A stretch of DNA of 64,000 bases from positions 62,001 through 126,000 of the forward strand of contig CANUEZ040000206.1 of the NCBI GenBank assembly GCA_948099385.1, in the 5' to 3' direction. Source of the DNA: Fasciola hepatica. Taxonomy: Eukaryota > Platyhelminthes > Trematoda > Plagiorchiida > Fasciolidae. Position 1 is the first letter of the stretch. Every line of letters starts with the position of its first letter. Position numbers and translations under genes: made by a program. Below, in pieces: positions 39,001 to 51,841 of the stretch. Below the pieces are notes generated by a model that saw only the letters and a program-made list of their open reading frames with translations, had not been told where the DNA came from and did not search any database.

Positions 39001-40693
39001 AGAATAACTACGAGAAATCACAGTTCTCATTCATTTGTCGCCTCTTCAATCAAGATTATCCATTCACATTCGAGGAGATTCAAATTGGATCCTATTGAAC
39101 ATAAAAGATCATCGGAGTGTACAAGTATGAATAGGATTGGACAGAGGAGTACCACGTACGCATAGCTGATGAGCGGCAACAACCGCCAAACCGGTCGTGT
39201 GCTTCCAAACTAATTTCGTCCAAACACATTTACATACTAATTACTATGAATATGAGATGGGCGCTTGCACATGCAAACTCGTTGTTCGTTGGGTTAACAG
39301 TGTTCGAGACAAGAATAATTACGAGAAATCACAGTTCTCATTCATTTGTCGCCTCTTCAATCAAGATTATCCATTCACACTCGAGTAGATTCAAATTGGA
39401 TCCTATTGAACATAAAAGATCATCGGAGTGTACAAGTATGAATAGGATTGAGCAGATGAGTACCACGTACGCATAGCTGATGAGCGGCAACAACCGCCAA
39501 ACCGGTCGGGTGCTTCCAAACTAATTTCGTCCAAACACCTCTAAATGCTACTTACTATGACTACGATTTATGCGCCTGCACATGCAAACTCGTTGTTCGT
39601 TGGGTTAGCAGTGTTCGAGACAAGAATAACTAAGAGAATTCACAGTTCTCATTCACTTGTCGCCTCTTCAATCAAGATTATCTATTCGCACTCGAGTAGA
39701 TTCAAATTGGATCCTATTGAACATGAAAGATCATCGGAGTGTACAAGTATGAATAGGATTGGACAGAGGAGTACCACGTACGCATAGCTGATGAGCGGCA
39801 ACAACCGCCAAACCGGTCGTGTGCCTCCAAAATAATTTCGTCAATCACATTGACATACTAACTACTATGAATATGAGATGGGCGCTTGATCATGCAAACT
39901 CGTTGTTCGTTGGGTTAGCAGTGTTCGAGACAAGAATAACTACGAGAAATCACAGTTCTCATTCATTTGTCGCCTCTTCAATCAAGATTATCCATTCACA
40001 CTCGAGAAGATTCAAATTGGATCCTATTGAACATGAAAGATCATCGGAGTGTACAAGTATGAATAGGATTGGGCAGAGGAGTACCGCGTACGCATAGCTG
40101 ATGAGCGGCAACAACCGCCAAACTGGTCGTGTGCTTCCAAACTAATTTCTTACAAACTCCTCTAAATTCTACTAACTATGATTACGATTTATGCGCCTGC
40201 ACACGCAAACTCGTTGTTCGTTGGGTTAGCAGTGTTCGAGACAAGAATAACTACGAGAAATCACAGTTCTCATTCATTTGTCGCCTCTTCAATCAAGATT
40301 ATCCATTCACATTCGAGGAGATTCAAATTGGATCCTATTGAACATAAAAGATCATCGGAGTGTACAAGTATGAATAGGATTGGACAGAGGAGTACCACGT
40401 ACGCATAGCTGATGAGCGGCAACAACCGCCAAACCGGTCGTGTGCTTCCAAACTAATTTCGTCCAAACACATTTACATACTAATTACTATGAATATGAGA
40501 TGGGCGCTTGCACATGCAAACTCGTTGTTCGTTGGGTTAACAGTGTTCGAGACAAGAATAATTACGAGAAATCACAGTTCTCATTCATTTGTCGCCTCTT
40601 CAATCAAGATTATCCATTCACACTCGAGTAGATTCAAATTGGATCCTATTGAACATAAAAGATCATCGGAGTGTACAAGTATGAATAGGATTG
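36090..40693. repeat. Tetrameric higher-order repeat, period 1,243 bp
   Basis: Four successive four-monomer units begin near 36,090, 37,333, 38,576 and 39,819. Positions 37,719-39,450 and 38,962-40,693 are identical by eye over 1,732 bp. The unit is marked by a CCTCCAAAATAATTTCG spacer with CATTGACATACTAACTAC, an AATTTCTTACAAACTCC spacer, a GGTTAACAG copy and a CTAAGAGAATTCAC copy. The first unit (36.1-37.3 kb) is clearly related but diverged. Identity stops at substitutions 37,718/38,961 and 39,451/40,694. Confidence 0.94.
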
Positions 40694-43600
40694 GGCAGAT
40701 GAGTACCACGTACGCATAGCTGATGAGCGGCAACAACCGCCAAACCAGTCGTGTGCTTCCAAACAAATTTCCTCCAAACACCACTAAATGCTACTTACTA
40801 TGACTACGATTTATGCGCCTGCACATGCAAACTCGTTGTTCGTTGGGTTAGCAGTGTTCGAGACAAGAATAACAACGAGAAATCACAGTTCCCATTCATT
40901 TGTCGCCTCTTCACTCCAAATTATCCATTCACACTCGAGTAGATTCAAATTGGATCCTATTGAACATGAAAGATCATCGGAGTGTACAAGTATGAATAGG
41001 ATTGGGCAGAGGAGTACCACGTACGCATAGCTGATGAGCGGCAACAACCGCCAAACCGGTCGTGTGCTTCCAAACTAATTGCGAAAAAACACCTTTACAT
41101 ACTAATTACTATGAATATGAGATGGGCGCTTGCACATGCAAACTCGTTGTTCGTTGGGTTAGCAGTGTTCGAGACAAGAATAACTACGAGAAATCACAGT
41201 TCTCATTCATTTGTCGCCTCTTCAATCAAGATTATCCATTCACACTCGAGTAGATTCAAATTGGATCCTATTGAACAAAAAAGATCATCGGAGTGTACAA
41301 GTATGAATAGGATTGGGCAGAGGAGTACCGCGTACGCATAGCTGATGAGCGGCAACAACCGCCAAACTGGTCGTGTGCTTCCAAACTAATTTCGTCCAAA
41401 CACCTCTTAATGCTACTTACTATGACTACGATTTATGCGCCTGCACACGCAAACTCGTTGTTCGTTTGGTTAGCAGTGTTCGAGACAAGAATAACTACGA
41501 GAAATCACAGTTCTCATTCATTTGTCGCCTCTTCAATCAAGATTATCCATTCACACTCGAGTAGATTCAAATTGGATCCTATTGAACATGAAAGATCATC
41601 GGAGTGTACAAGTATGAATAGGATTGGGCAGAGGAGTACCATGTACGCATAGCTGATGAGCGGCAACAACCGCCAAACCGGTCGTGTGCTTCCAAACAAA
41701 TTTCGTCCAAACACCTTCACATACTAATTACTATGAATATGAGATGGGCGCTTGCACATGCAAACTCGTTGTTCGTTGGGTTAGCAGTGTTCGAGACAAG
41801 AATAACTACGAGAAATCACAGTTCTCATTCATTTGTCGCCTCTTCAATCAAGATTATCCATTCACAATCGAGTAGATTCAAATTGGATCCTATTGAACAT
41901 AAAAGATCATCGGAGTGTACAAGCATGAATAGGATTGGGCAGACGAGTACCACGTACGCATAGCTGATGAGCGGAACAACCGCCAAACCGGTCGTGTGCT
42001 TCCAAACTAATTTCGTCCAAACACATTTACATACTAATTACTATGAATATGAGATGGGCGCTTGCACATGCAAACTCGTTGTTCGTTGAATTAGCAGGGT
42101 TCGAGACAAGAATAACTACGAGAAATCACAGTTCTCATTCATTTGTCGCCTCCTCAATCCAAATTATCCATTCACACTCGAGTAGATTCAAATTGGAACC
42201 TATTGAACATAAATGATCATCGGAGTGTACAAGTATGAATAGGATTGGACAGAGGAGTACCACGTACGCATAGCTGATGAGCGGCAACAACCGCCAAACC
42301 GGTCGTGTGCTTCCAAACTAATTTCGTCCAAACACATTTACATACTAATTACTATGAATATGAGATGGGCGCTTGCACATGCAAACTCGTTGTTCGTTGG
42401 GTTAACAGTGTTCGAGACAAGAATAACTACGAGAAATCTCAGTTCTCATTCATTTGTCGCCTCTTCAATCAAGATTATCCTTTCACACTCGAGTAGATTC
42501 AAATTGGATCCTATTGAACATGAAAGATCATCGGAGTGTACAAGTATGAATAGGATTGGGCAGAGGAGTACCGCGTACGCATAGCTGATGAGCGGCAACA
42601 ACCGCCAAACCGGTCGTGTGCTTCCAAACTAATTTCGTCCAAACACCACTTAATGCTACTTACCATGACTACGATTAATGCGCCTGCAAACGCAAACTCG
42701 TTGTTCGTTTGGTTAGCAGTGTTCGAGACAAGAAAATCTACGAGAAATCACAGTTCTCATTCATTTGTCGCCTCTTCAATCAAGATTATCCATTCACACT
42801 CGAGTAGATTCAAATTGGATCCTATTGAACATGAAAGATCATCGGAGTGTACAAGTATGAATAGGATTGGGCAGAGGAGTACCACGTACGCATAGCTGAT
42901 GAGCGGCAACAACCGCCAAACCGGTCGTGTGCTTCCAAACAAATTTCGTCCAAACACCTTTACATACTAATTACTATGAATATGATTTTGGCGCTTGCAC
43001 ATGCAAACTCGTTGTTCGTTGGGTTAGCAGTGTTCGAGACAAGATAATCTACGAGAAATCACAGTTCTCATTCATTTGTCGCCTCTTCAATCAAGATTAT
43101 CCATTCACACTCGAGTAGATTCAAATTGGATCCTATTGAACATAAAAGATCATCGGAGTGTACAAGTATGAATAGGATTGGGCAGAGGAGTACCACGTAC
43201 GCATAGCTGATGAGCGGCAACAACCGCCAAACCGGTCGTGTGCTTCCAAACTAATTTCGTCCAAACACCATTACATACTAATTACTATGAATATGAGATG
43301 GGCGCTTGCACATGCAAACTCGTTGTTCGTTGGGTTAGCAGTGTTCGAGACAAGAATAACTACGAGAAATCACAGTTCTCATTCATTTGTCGCCTCTTCA
43401 ATCAAGATTATCCATTCACAATCGAGTAGATTCAAATTGGAACCTATTGAACATGAAAGATCATCGGAGTGTACAAGAATGAATAGGATTGGGCAGAGGA
43501 GTACCACGTACGCATAGCTGATGAGCGGCAACAACCGCCAAACCGGTCGTGTGCTTCCAAACTAATTGCGAAAAAACACCTTTACATACTAATTACTATG

Positions 43601-43822
43601 AATATGAGATGGGCGCTTGCACATGCAAACTCGTTGTTCGTTGGGTTAGCAGTGTTCGAGACAAGAATAACTACGAGAAATCACAGTTCTCATTCATTTG
43701 TCGCCTCTTCAATCAAGATTATCCATTCACATTCGAGGAGATTCAAATTGGATCCTATTGAACATAAAAGATCATCGGAGTGTACAAGTATGAATAGGAT
43801 TGGGCAGAGGAGTACCACGTAC

Positions 43823-43865
43823 GCATAGCTGATGAGCGGCAACAACCGCGAAACCGGTCGTGTGC
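43823..43865 (+). ncRNA. Hammerhead ribozyme candidate with intact G12
   Basis: This copy carries G at position 43,850 where almost all monomers have C, so the conserved residues CTGATGA (43,829-43,835), G12 A13 A14 (43,850-43,852), A15.1/U16.1 and C17 (43,859) are all present. Stem II is GCGG/CCGC with a CAACAA loop. Stem III is the palindrome ACCGGT, which needs a partner copy to form six base pairs. Stem I is GCATA/TGTGC with a G.G mismatch at 2.1/1.1. The predicted scissile bond is after 43,859. This is one of the best single-copy candidates for residual self-cleavage. The 1.1/2.1 mismatch could still weaken it. Confidence 0.7.
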
Positions 43866-46800
43866 TTCCAAACTAATTTCGTCCAAACACCTTCACATAC
43901 TAATTACTATGAATATGAGATGGGCGCTTGCACATGCAAACTCGTTGTTCGTTGGGTTAGCAGTGTTCGAGACAAGAATAACTACGAGAAATCACAGTTC
44001 TCATTCATTTGTCGCCTCTTCAATCAAGATTATCCATTCACACTCGAGTAGATTCAAATTGGATCCTATTGAACATGAAAGATCATCGGAGTGTACAAGT
44101 ATGAATTGGATTGGGCAGAGGAGTACCACGTACGCATAGCTGATGAGCGGCAACAACCGCCAAACCGGTCGTGTGCTTCCAAACTAATTTCGTCCAAACA
44201 CCTTTACATACTAATTACTATGAATATGAGATGGGCGCTTGCACATGCAAACTCGTGGTTCGTTGGGTTAGCAGTGTTCGAGACAAGATAATCTACGAGA
44301 AATCACAGTTCTCATTCATTTGTCGCCTCTTCAATCAAGATTATCCATTCACACTCGAGTAGATTCAAATTGGATCCTATTGAACATGAAAGATCATCGG
44401 AGTGTACAAGTATGAATAGGATTGGGCAGAGGAGTACCACGTACGCATAGCTGATGAGCGGCAACAACCGCCAAACCGGTCGTGTGCTTCCAAACTAATT
44501 TCGTCCAAACACATTTACATACTAATTACTATGAATATGAGATGGGCGCTTGCACATGCAAACTCGTTGTTCGTTGGGTTAGCAGTGTTCGAGACAAGAA
44601 TAACTACGAGAAATCACAGTTCTCATTCATTTGTCGCCTCTTCAATCAAGATTATCCATTCACACTCGAGTAGATTCAAATTGGATCCTATTGAACATAA
44701 AAGATCATCGGAGTGTACAAGTATGAATTGGATTGGGCAGAGGAGTACCACGTACGCATAGCTGATGAGCGGCAACAACCGCCAAACCGGTCGTGTGCTT
44801 CCAAACTAATTTCGTCCAAACACCTTTACATACTAATTACTATGAATATGAGATGGGCGCTTGCACATGCAAACTCGTGGTTCGTTGGGTTAGCAGTGTT
44901 CGAGACAAGATAATCTACGAGAAATCACAGTTCTCATTCATTTGTCGCCTCTTCAATCAAGATTATCCATTCACACTCGAGTAGATTCAAATTGGATCCT
45001 ATTGAACATAAAAGATCATCGGAGTGTACAAGTATGAATAGGATTGGGCAGAGGAGTACCACGTACGCATAGCTGATGAGCGGCAACAACCGCCAAACCG
45101 GTCGTGTGCTTCCAAACTAATTTCGTCCAAACACCTTTACATACTAATTACTATGAATATGAGATGGGCGCTTGCACATGCAAACTCGTTGTTCGTTGGG
45201 TTAGCAGTGTTCGAGACAAGAATAACTACGAGAAATCACAGTTCTCATTCATTTGTCGCCTCTTCAATCAAGATTATCCATTAACACTCGAGTAGATTCA
45301 AATTGGATCCTATTGAACATGAAAGATCATCGGAGTGTACAAGTATGAATTGGATTGGGCAGAGGAGTACCACGTACGCATAGCTGATGAGCGGCAACAA
45401 CCGCCAAACCGGTCGTGTGCTTCCAAACTAATTTCGTCCAAACACCTTTACATACTAATTACTATGACGATGAGATGGGCGCTTGCACATGCAAACTCGT
45501 TGTTCGTTGGGTTAGCAGTGTTCGAGACAAGATAATCTACGAGAAATCACAGTTCTCATTCATTTGTCGCCTCTTCAATCAAGATTATCCATTCACACTC
45601 GAGTAGATTCAAATTGGATCCTATTGAACATAAAAGATCATCGGAGTGTACAAGTATGAATAGGATTGGGCAGATGAGTACCACGTACGCATAGCTGATG
45701 AGCGGCAACAACCGCCAAACCGGTCGTGTGCTTCCAAACTAATTTCGTCCAAACACCTTTACATACTAATTACTATGAATATGAGATGGGCGCTTGCACA
45801 TGCAAACTCGTTGTTCGTTGGGTTAGCAGTGTTCGAGACAAGAATAACTACGAGAAATCTCAGTTCTCATTCATTTGTCGCCTCTTCAATCAAGATTATC
45901 CATTCACACTCGAGTAGATTCAAATTGGATCCTATTGAACATAGAAGATCATCGGAGTGTACAAGTATGAATAGGATTGGGCAGATGAGTACCACGTACG
46001 CATAGCTGATGAGCGGCAACGACCGCCAAACCGGTCGTGTGCTTCCAAACTAATTTCGTCCAAACACCTTTACATACTAATTACTATGAATATGATTTTG
46101 GCGCTTGCACATGCAAACTCGTTGTTCGTTGGGTTAGCAGTGTTCGAGACAAGATAATCTACGAGAAATCACAGTTCTCATTCATTTGTCGCCTCTTCAA
46201 TCAAGATTATCCATTCACACTCGAGTAGATTCAAATTGGATCCTATTGAACATAAAAGATCATCGGAGTGTACAAGTATGAATAGGATTGGGCAGAGGAG
46301 TACCACGTACGCATAGCTGATGAGCGGCAACAACCGCCAAACCGGTCGTGTGCTTCCAAACTAATTTCGTCCAAACACCATTACATACTAATTACTATGA
46401 ATATGAGATGGGCGCTTGCACATGCAAACTCGTTGTTCGTTGGGTTAGCAGTTTTCGAGACAAGAATAACTACGAGAAATCACAGTTCTCATTCATTTGT
46501 CGCCTCTTCAATCAAGATTATCCATTCACAATCGAGTAGATTCAAATTGGAACCTATTGAACATGAAAGATCATCGGAGTGTACAAGAATGAATAGGATT
46601 GGGCAGAGGAGTACCACGTACGCATAGCTGATGAGCGGCAACAACCGCCAAACCGGTCGTGTGCTTCCAAACTAATTGCGAAAAAACACCTTTACATACT
46701 AATTACTATGAATATGAGATGGGCGCTTGCACATGCAAACTCGTTGTTCGTTGGGTTAGCAGTGTTCGAGACAAGAATAACTACGAGAAATCACAGTTCT

Positions 46801-46932
46801 CATTCATTTGTCGCCTCTTCAATCAAGATTATCCATTCACATTCGAGGAGATTCAAATTGGATCCTATTGAACATAAAAGATCATCGGAGTGTACAAGTA
46901 TGAATAGGATTGGGCAGAGGAGTACCACGTAC

Positions 46933-46975
46933 GCATAGCTGATGAGCGGCAACAACCGCGAAACCGGTCGTGTGC
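46933..46975 (+). ncRNA. Hammerhead ribozyme candidate with intact G12 (HOR duplicate)
   Basis: The motif is identical to the one 3,110 bp upstream, including G12 at 46,960, because both lie in successive copies of the decameric higher-order repeat. The GCATA/TGTGC arms, CTGATGA, the GCGG/CCGC stem II and the ACCGGT palindrome are all present. The G12 state was copied by amplification here, so it does not count as an independent event. Confidence 0.7.
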
Positions 46976-49873
46976 TTCCAAACTAATTTCGTCCAAACAC
47001 CTTCACATACTAATTACTATGAATATGAGATGGGCGCTTGCACATGCAAACTCGTTGTTCGTTGGGTTAGCAGTGTTCGAGACAAGAATAACTACGAGAA
47101 ATCACAGTTCTCATTCATTTGTCGCCTCTTCAATCAAGATTATCCATTCACACTCGAGTAGATTCAAATTGGATCCTATTGAACATGAAAGATCATCGGA
47201 GTGTACAAGTATGAATTGGATTGGGCAGAGGAGTACCACGTACGCATAGCTGATGAGCGGCAACAACCGCCAAACCGGTCGTGTGCTTCCAAACTAATTT
47301 CGTCCAAACACCTTTACATACTAATTACTATGAATATGAGATGGGCGCTTGCACATGCAAACTCGTGGTTCGTTGGGTTAGCAGTGTTCGAGACAAGATA
47401 ATCTACGAGAAATCACAGTTCTCATTCATTTGTCGCCTCTTCAATCAAGATTATCCATTCACACTCGAGTAGATTCAAATTGGATCCTATTGAACATGAA
47501 AGATCATCGGAGTGTACAAGTATGAATAGGATTGGGCAGAGGAGTACCACGTACGCATAGCTGATGAGCGGCAACAACCGCCAAACCGGTCGTGTGCTTC
47601 CAAACTAATTTCGTCCAAACACATTTACATACTAATTACTATGAATATGAGATGGGCGCTTGCACATGCAAACTCGTTGTTCGTTGGGTTAGCAGTGTTC
47701 GAGACAAGAATAACTACGAGAAATCACAGTTCTCATTCATTTGTCGCCTCTTCAATCAAGATTATCCATTCACACTCGAGTAGATTCAAATTGGATCCTA
47801 TTGAACATGAAAGATCATCGGAGTGTACAAGTATGAATAGGATTGGGCAGAGGAGTACCACGTACGCATAGCTGATGAGCGGCAACAACCGCCAAACCGG
47901 TCGTGTGCTTCCAAACTAATTTCGTCCAAACACCTTTACATACTAATTACTATGAATATGAGATGGGCGCTTGCACATGCAAACTCGTGGTTCGTTGGGT
48001 TAGCAGTGTTCGAGACAAGATAATCTACGAGAAATCACAGTTCTCATTCATTTGTCGCCTCTTCAATCAAGATTATCCATTCACACTCGAGGAGATTCAA
48101 ATTGGATCCTATTGAACATAAAAGATCATCGGAGTGTACAAGTATGAATAGGATTGGGCAGAGGAGTACCACGTACGCATAGCTGATGAGCGGCAACAAC
48201 CGCCAAACCGGTCGTGTGCTTCCAAACTAATTTCGTCCAAACACCTTTACATACTAATTACTATGAATATGAGATGGGCGCTTGCACATGCAAACTCGTT
48301 GTTCGTTGGGTTAGCAGTGTTCGAGACAAGAATAACTACGAGAAATCACAGTTCTCATTCATTTGTCGCCTCTTCAATCAAGATTATCCATTCACACTCG
48401 AGTAGATTCAAATTGGATCCTATTGAACATGAAAGATCATCGGAGTGTACAAGTATGAATAGGATTGGGCAGAGGAGTACCACGTACGCATAGCTGATGA
48501 GCGGCAACAACCGCCAAACCGGTCGTGTGCTTCCAAACTAATTTCGTCCAAACACCTTTACATACTAATTACTATGACGATGAGATGGGCGCTTGCACAT
48601 GCAAACTCGTTGTTCGTTGGGTTAGCAGTGTTCGAGACAAGATAATCTACGAGAAATCACAGTTCTCATTCATTTGTCGCCTCTTCAATCAAGATTATCC
48701 ATTCACACTCGAGTAGATTCAAATTGGATCCTATTGAACATAAAAGATCATCGGAGTGTACAAGTATGAATAGGATTGGGCAGATGAGTACCACGTACGC
48801 ATAGCTGATGAGCGGCAACAACCGCCAAACCGGTCGTGTGCTTCCAAACTAATTTCGTCCAAACACCTTTACATACTAATTACTATGAATATGAGATGGG
48901 CGCTTGCACATGCAAACTCGTTGTTCGTTGGGTTAGCAGTGTTCGAGACAAGAATAACTACGAGAAATCTCAGTTCTCATTCATTTGTCGCCTCTTCAAT
49001 CAAGATTATCCATTCACACTCGAGTAGATTCAAATTGGATCCTATTGAACTTGAAAGATCATCGGAGTGTACAAGTATGAATAGGATTGGGCAGATGAGT
49101 ACCACGTACGCATAGCTGATGAGCGGCAACAACCGCCAAACCGGTCGTGTGCTTCCAAACTAATTTCGTCCAAACACCTTTACATACTAATTACTATGAA
49201 TATGAGATGGGCGCTTGCACATGCAAACTCGTTGTTCGTTGGGTTAGCAGTTTTCGAGACAAGAATAACTACGAGAAATCACAGTTCTCATTCATTTGTC
49301 GCCTCTTCAATCAAGATTATCCATTCACAATCGAGTAGATTCAAATTGGATCCTATTGAACAAAAAAGATCATCGAAGTGTACAAGTATGAATAGGATTG
49401 GGCAGAGGAGTACCACGTACGCATAGCTGATGAGCGGCAACAACCGCCAAACCGGTCGTGTGCTTCCAAACTAATTTCGTCCGAACACCTTTACATACTA
49501 ATTACTATGAATATGAGATGGGCGCTTGCACATGCAAACTCGTTGTTCGTTGGGTTAGCAGTGTTCGAGACAAGAATAACTACGAGAAATCACAGTTCTC
49601 ATTCATTTGTCGCCTCTTCAATCAAGATTATCCATTCACACTCGAGTAGATTCGAATTGGATCCTATTGAACATGAAAGATCATCGGAATGTACAAGTAT
49701 GAATAGGATTGGGCATAGGAGTACCGAGTACGCATAGCTGATGAGCGGCAACAACCGCCAAACCGGTCGTGTGCTTCCAAACTAATTTCGTCCAAACACC
49801 TTTACATACTAATTACTATGAATATGAGATGGGCGCTTGCACATGCAAACTCGTTGTTCGTTGGGTTAGCAGT

Positions 49874-51841
49874 GTTCGAGACAAGAATAACTACGAGAAA
49901 TCACAGTTCTCATTCATTTGTCGCCTCTTCAATCAAGATTATCCATTCACACTCGAGTAGATTCAAATTGGATCCAATTGAACATGAAAGATTATCGGAA
50001 TGTACAAGTATGAATAGGATTGGGCAGAGGAGTACCACGTACGCATAGCTGATGAGCGGCAACAACCGCCAAACCGGTCGTGCGCTTCCAAACTAATTTC
50101 GTATAAACACCTTCACATACTAATTACTATGAATATGAGATGGGCGCTTGCACATGCAAACTCGTTGTTCGTTGGGTTAGCAGTGTTCGAGACAAGAATA
50201 ACTACGAGAAATCACAGTTCTCATTCATTTGTCGCCTCTTCAATCAAGATTATCCATTCACACTCGAGTAGATTCAAATTGGATCCTATTGAACATGAAA
50301 GATCATCGGAGTGTACAAGTATGATTAGGATTGGGCAGTGGAGTACCACGTACGCATAGCTGATGAGCGGCAACAACCGCCAAACCGGTCGTGTGCCTCC
50401 AAACTAATTTCGTCCAATCACCTTTACATACTAATTACTATGAATATGAGATGGGCGCTTGCACATGCAAACTCGTTGTTCGTTGGGTTAGCAGTGTTCG
50501 AGACAAGAATAACTACGAGCAATCACAGTTCTCATTCATTTGTCGCCTCTTCAATCAAGATTATCCATTCACACTCGAGTAGATTCAAATTGGATCCTAT
50601 TGAACATGAAAGATCATCGGAGTGTACAAGTATGAATAGGATTGGGCAGTGGAGTACCACGTACGCATAGCTGATGAGCGGCAACAACCGCCAAACCGGT
50701 CGTGTGCCTCCAAACTAATTTCGTCCAAACACCTTTACATACTAATAACTATGAATACGAGATAGGCGCTTGGACATGCAAACTGGTTGCTCGTTGAATT
50801 AGCAGAGTTCGAGACAAGAATAACTACGAGAAATCACAGTTCTCATTCATTTGTCGCCTCTTCAATCAAGATTATCCATTCACACTCGAGTAGATTCAAA
50901 TTGGATCCAATTGAACATGAAAGATTATCGGAATGTACAAGTATGAATAGGATTGGGCAGAGGAGTACCACGTACGCATAGCTGATGAGCGGCAACAACC
51001 GCCAAACCGGTCGTGCGCTTCCAAACTAATTTCGTATAAACACCTTCACATACTAATTACTATGAATATGAGATGGGCGCTTGCACATGCAAACTCGTTG
51101 TTCGTTGGGTTAGCAGTGTTCGAGACAAGAATAACTACGAGAAATCACAGTTCTCATTCATTTGTCGCCTCTTCAATCAAGATTATCCATTCACACTCGA
51201 GTAGATTCAAATTGGATCCTATTGAACATGAAAGATCATCGGAGTGTACAAGTATGATTAGGATTGGGCAGTGGAGTACCACGTACGCATAGCTGATGAG
51301 CGGCAACAACCGCCAAACCGGTCGTGTGCCTCCAAACTAATTTCGTCCAATCACCTTTACATACTAATTACTATGAATATGAGATGGGCGCTTGCACATG
51401 CAAACTCGTTGTTCGTTGGGTTAGCAGTGTTCGAGACAAGAATAACTACGAGCAATCACAGTTCTCATTCATTTGTCGCCTCTTCAATCAAGATTATCCA
51501 TTCACACTCGAGTAGATTCAAATTGGATCCTATTGAACATGAAAGATCATCGGAGTGTACAAGTATGAATAGGATTGGGCAGTGGAGTACCACGTACGCA
51601 TAGCTGATGAGCGGCAACAACCGCCAAACCGGTCGTGTGCCTCCAAACTAATTTCGTCCAAACACCTTTACATACTAATAACTATGAATACGAGATAGGC
51701 GCTTGGACATGCAAACTGGTTGCTCGTTGAATTAGCAGAGTTCGAGACAAGAATAACTACGAGAAATCACAGTTCTCATTCATTTGTCGCCTCTTCAATC
51801 AAGATTATCCATTCACACTCGAGTAGATTCAAATTGGATCC
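49874..51841. repeat. Trimeric higher-order repeat, period 933 bp, two units
   Basis: Positions 49,874-50,908 and 50,807-51,841 are identical by eye over 1,035 bp. Markers include GGATCCAATTG with ATTATCGGAATG, the spacer GTATAAACACCTTC, the copy with ACGAGCAATCAC and the diverged spacer reading GATAGGCGCTTGGACATG. The edges are single-base differences (49,873/50,806 and 50,909/51,842). Confidence 0.95.

Larger units (their letters stand above)
42942..49146. repeat. Decameric higher-order repeat, period 3,110 bp, two units
   Basis: Ten-monomer unit duplicated in tandem (about 42,942-46,036 and 46,052-49,146). Shared rare markers at 3,110-bp offset include the AATTGCGAAAAAACACC spacer (43,563 and 46,673), ATGATTTTGGCG, AGAATGAATAGG, TATGACGATGAG and the G12 hammerhead copy. 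The units are not fully identical: I noticed differences at 43,343/46,453, 44,698/47,808 and 44,729/47,839, among others. Within each unit AAGATAATCTACG alternates with AAGAATAACTACG in several successive pairs, giving a 622-bp dimer sub-rhythm. Confidence 0.93.

Noticed and set aside
21111..51841. Segmental duplication of genes or transposon insertions causing the HORs
   Set aside because: All HOR units consist only of satellite monomers in one orientation. There are no target-site duplications, terminal inverted repeats or foreign sequence.
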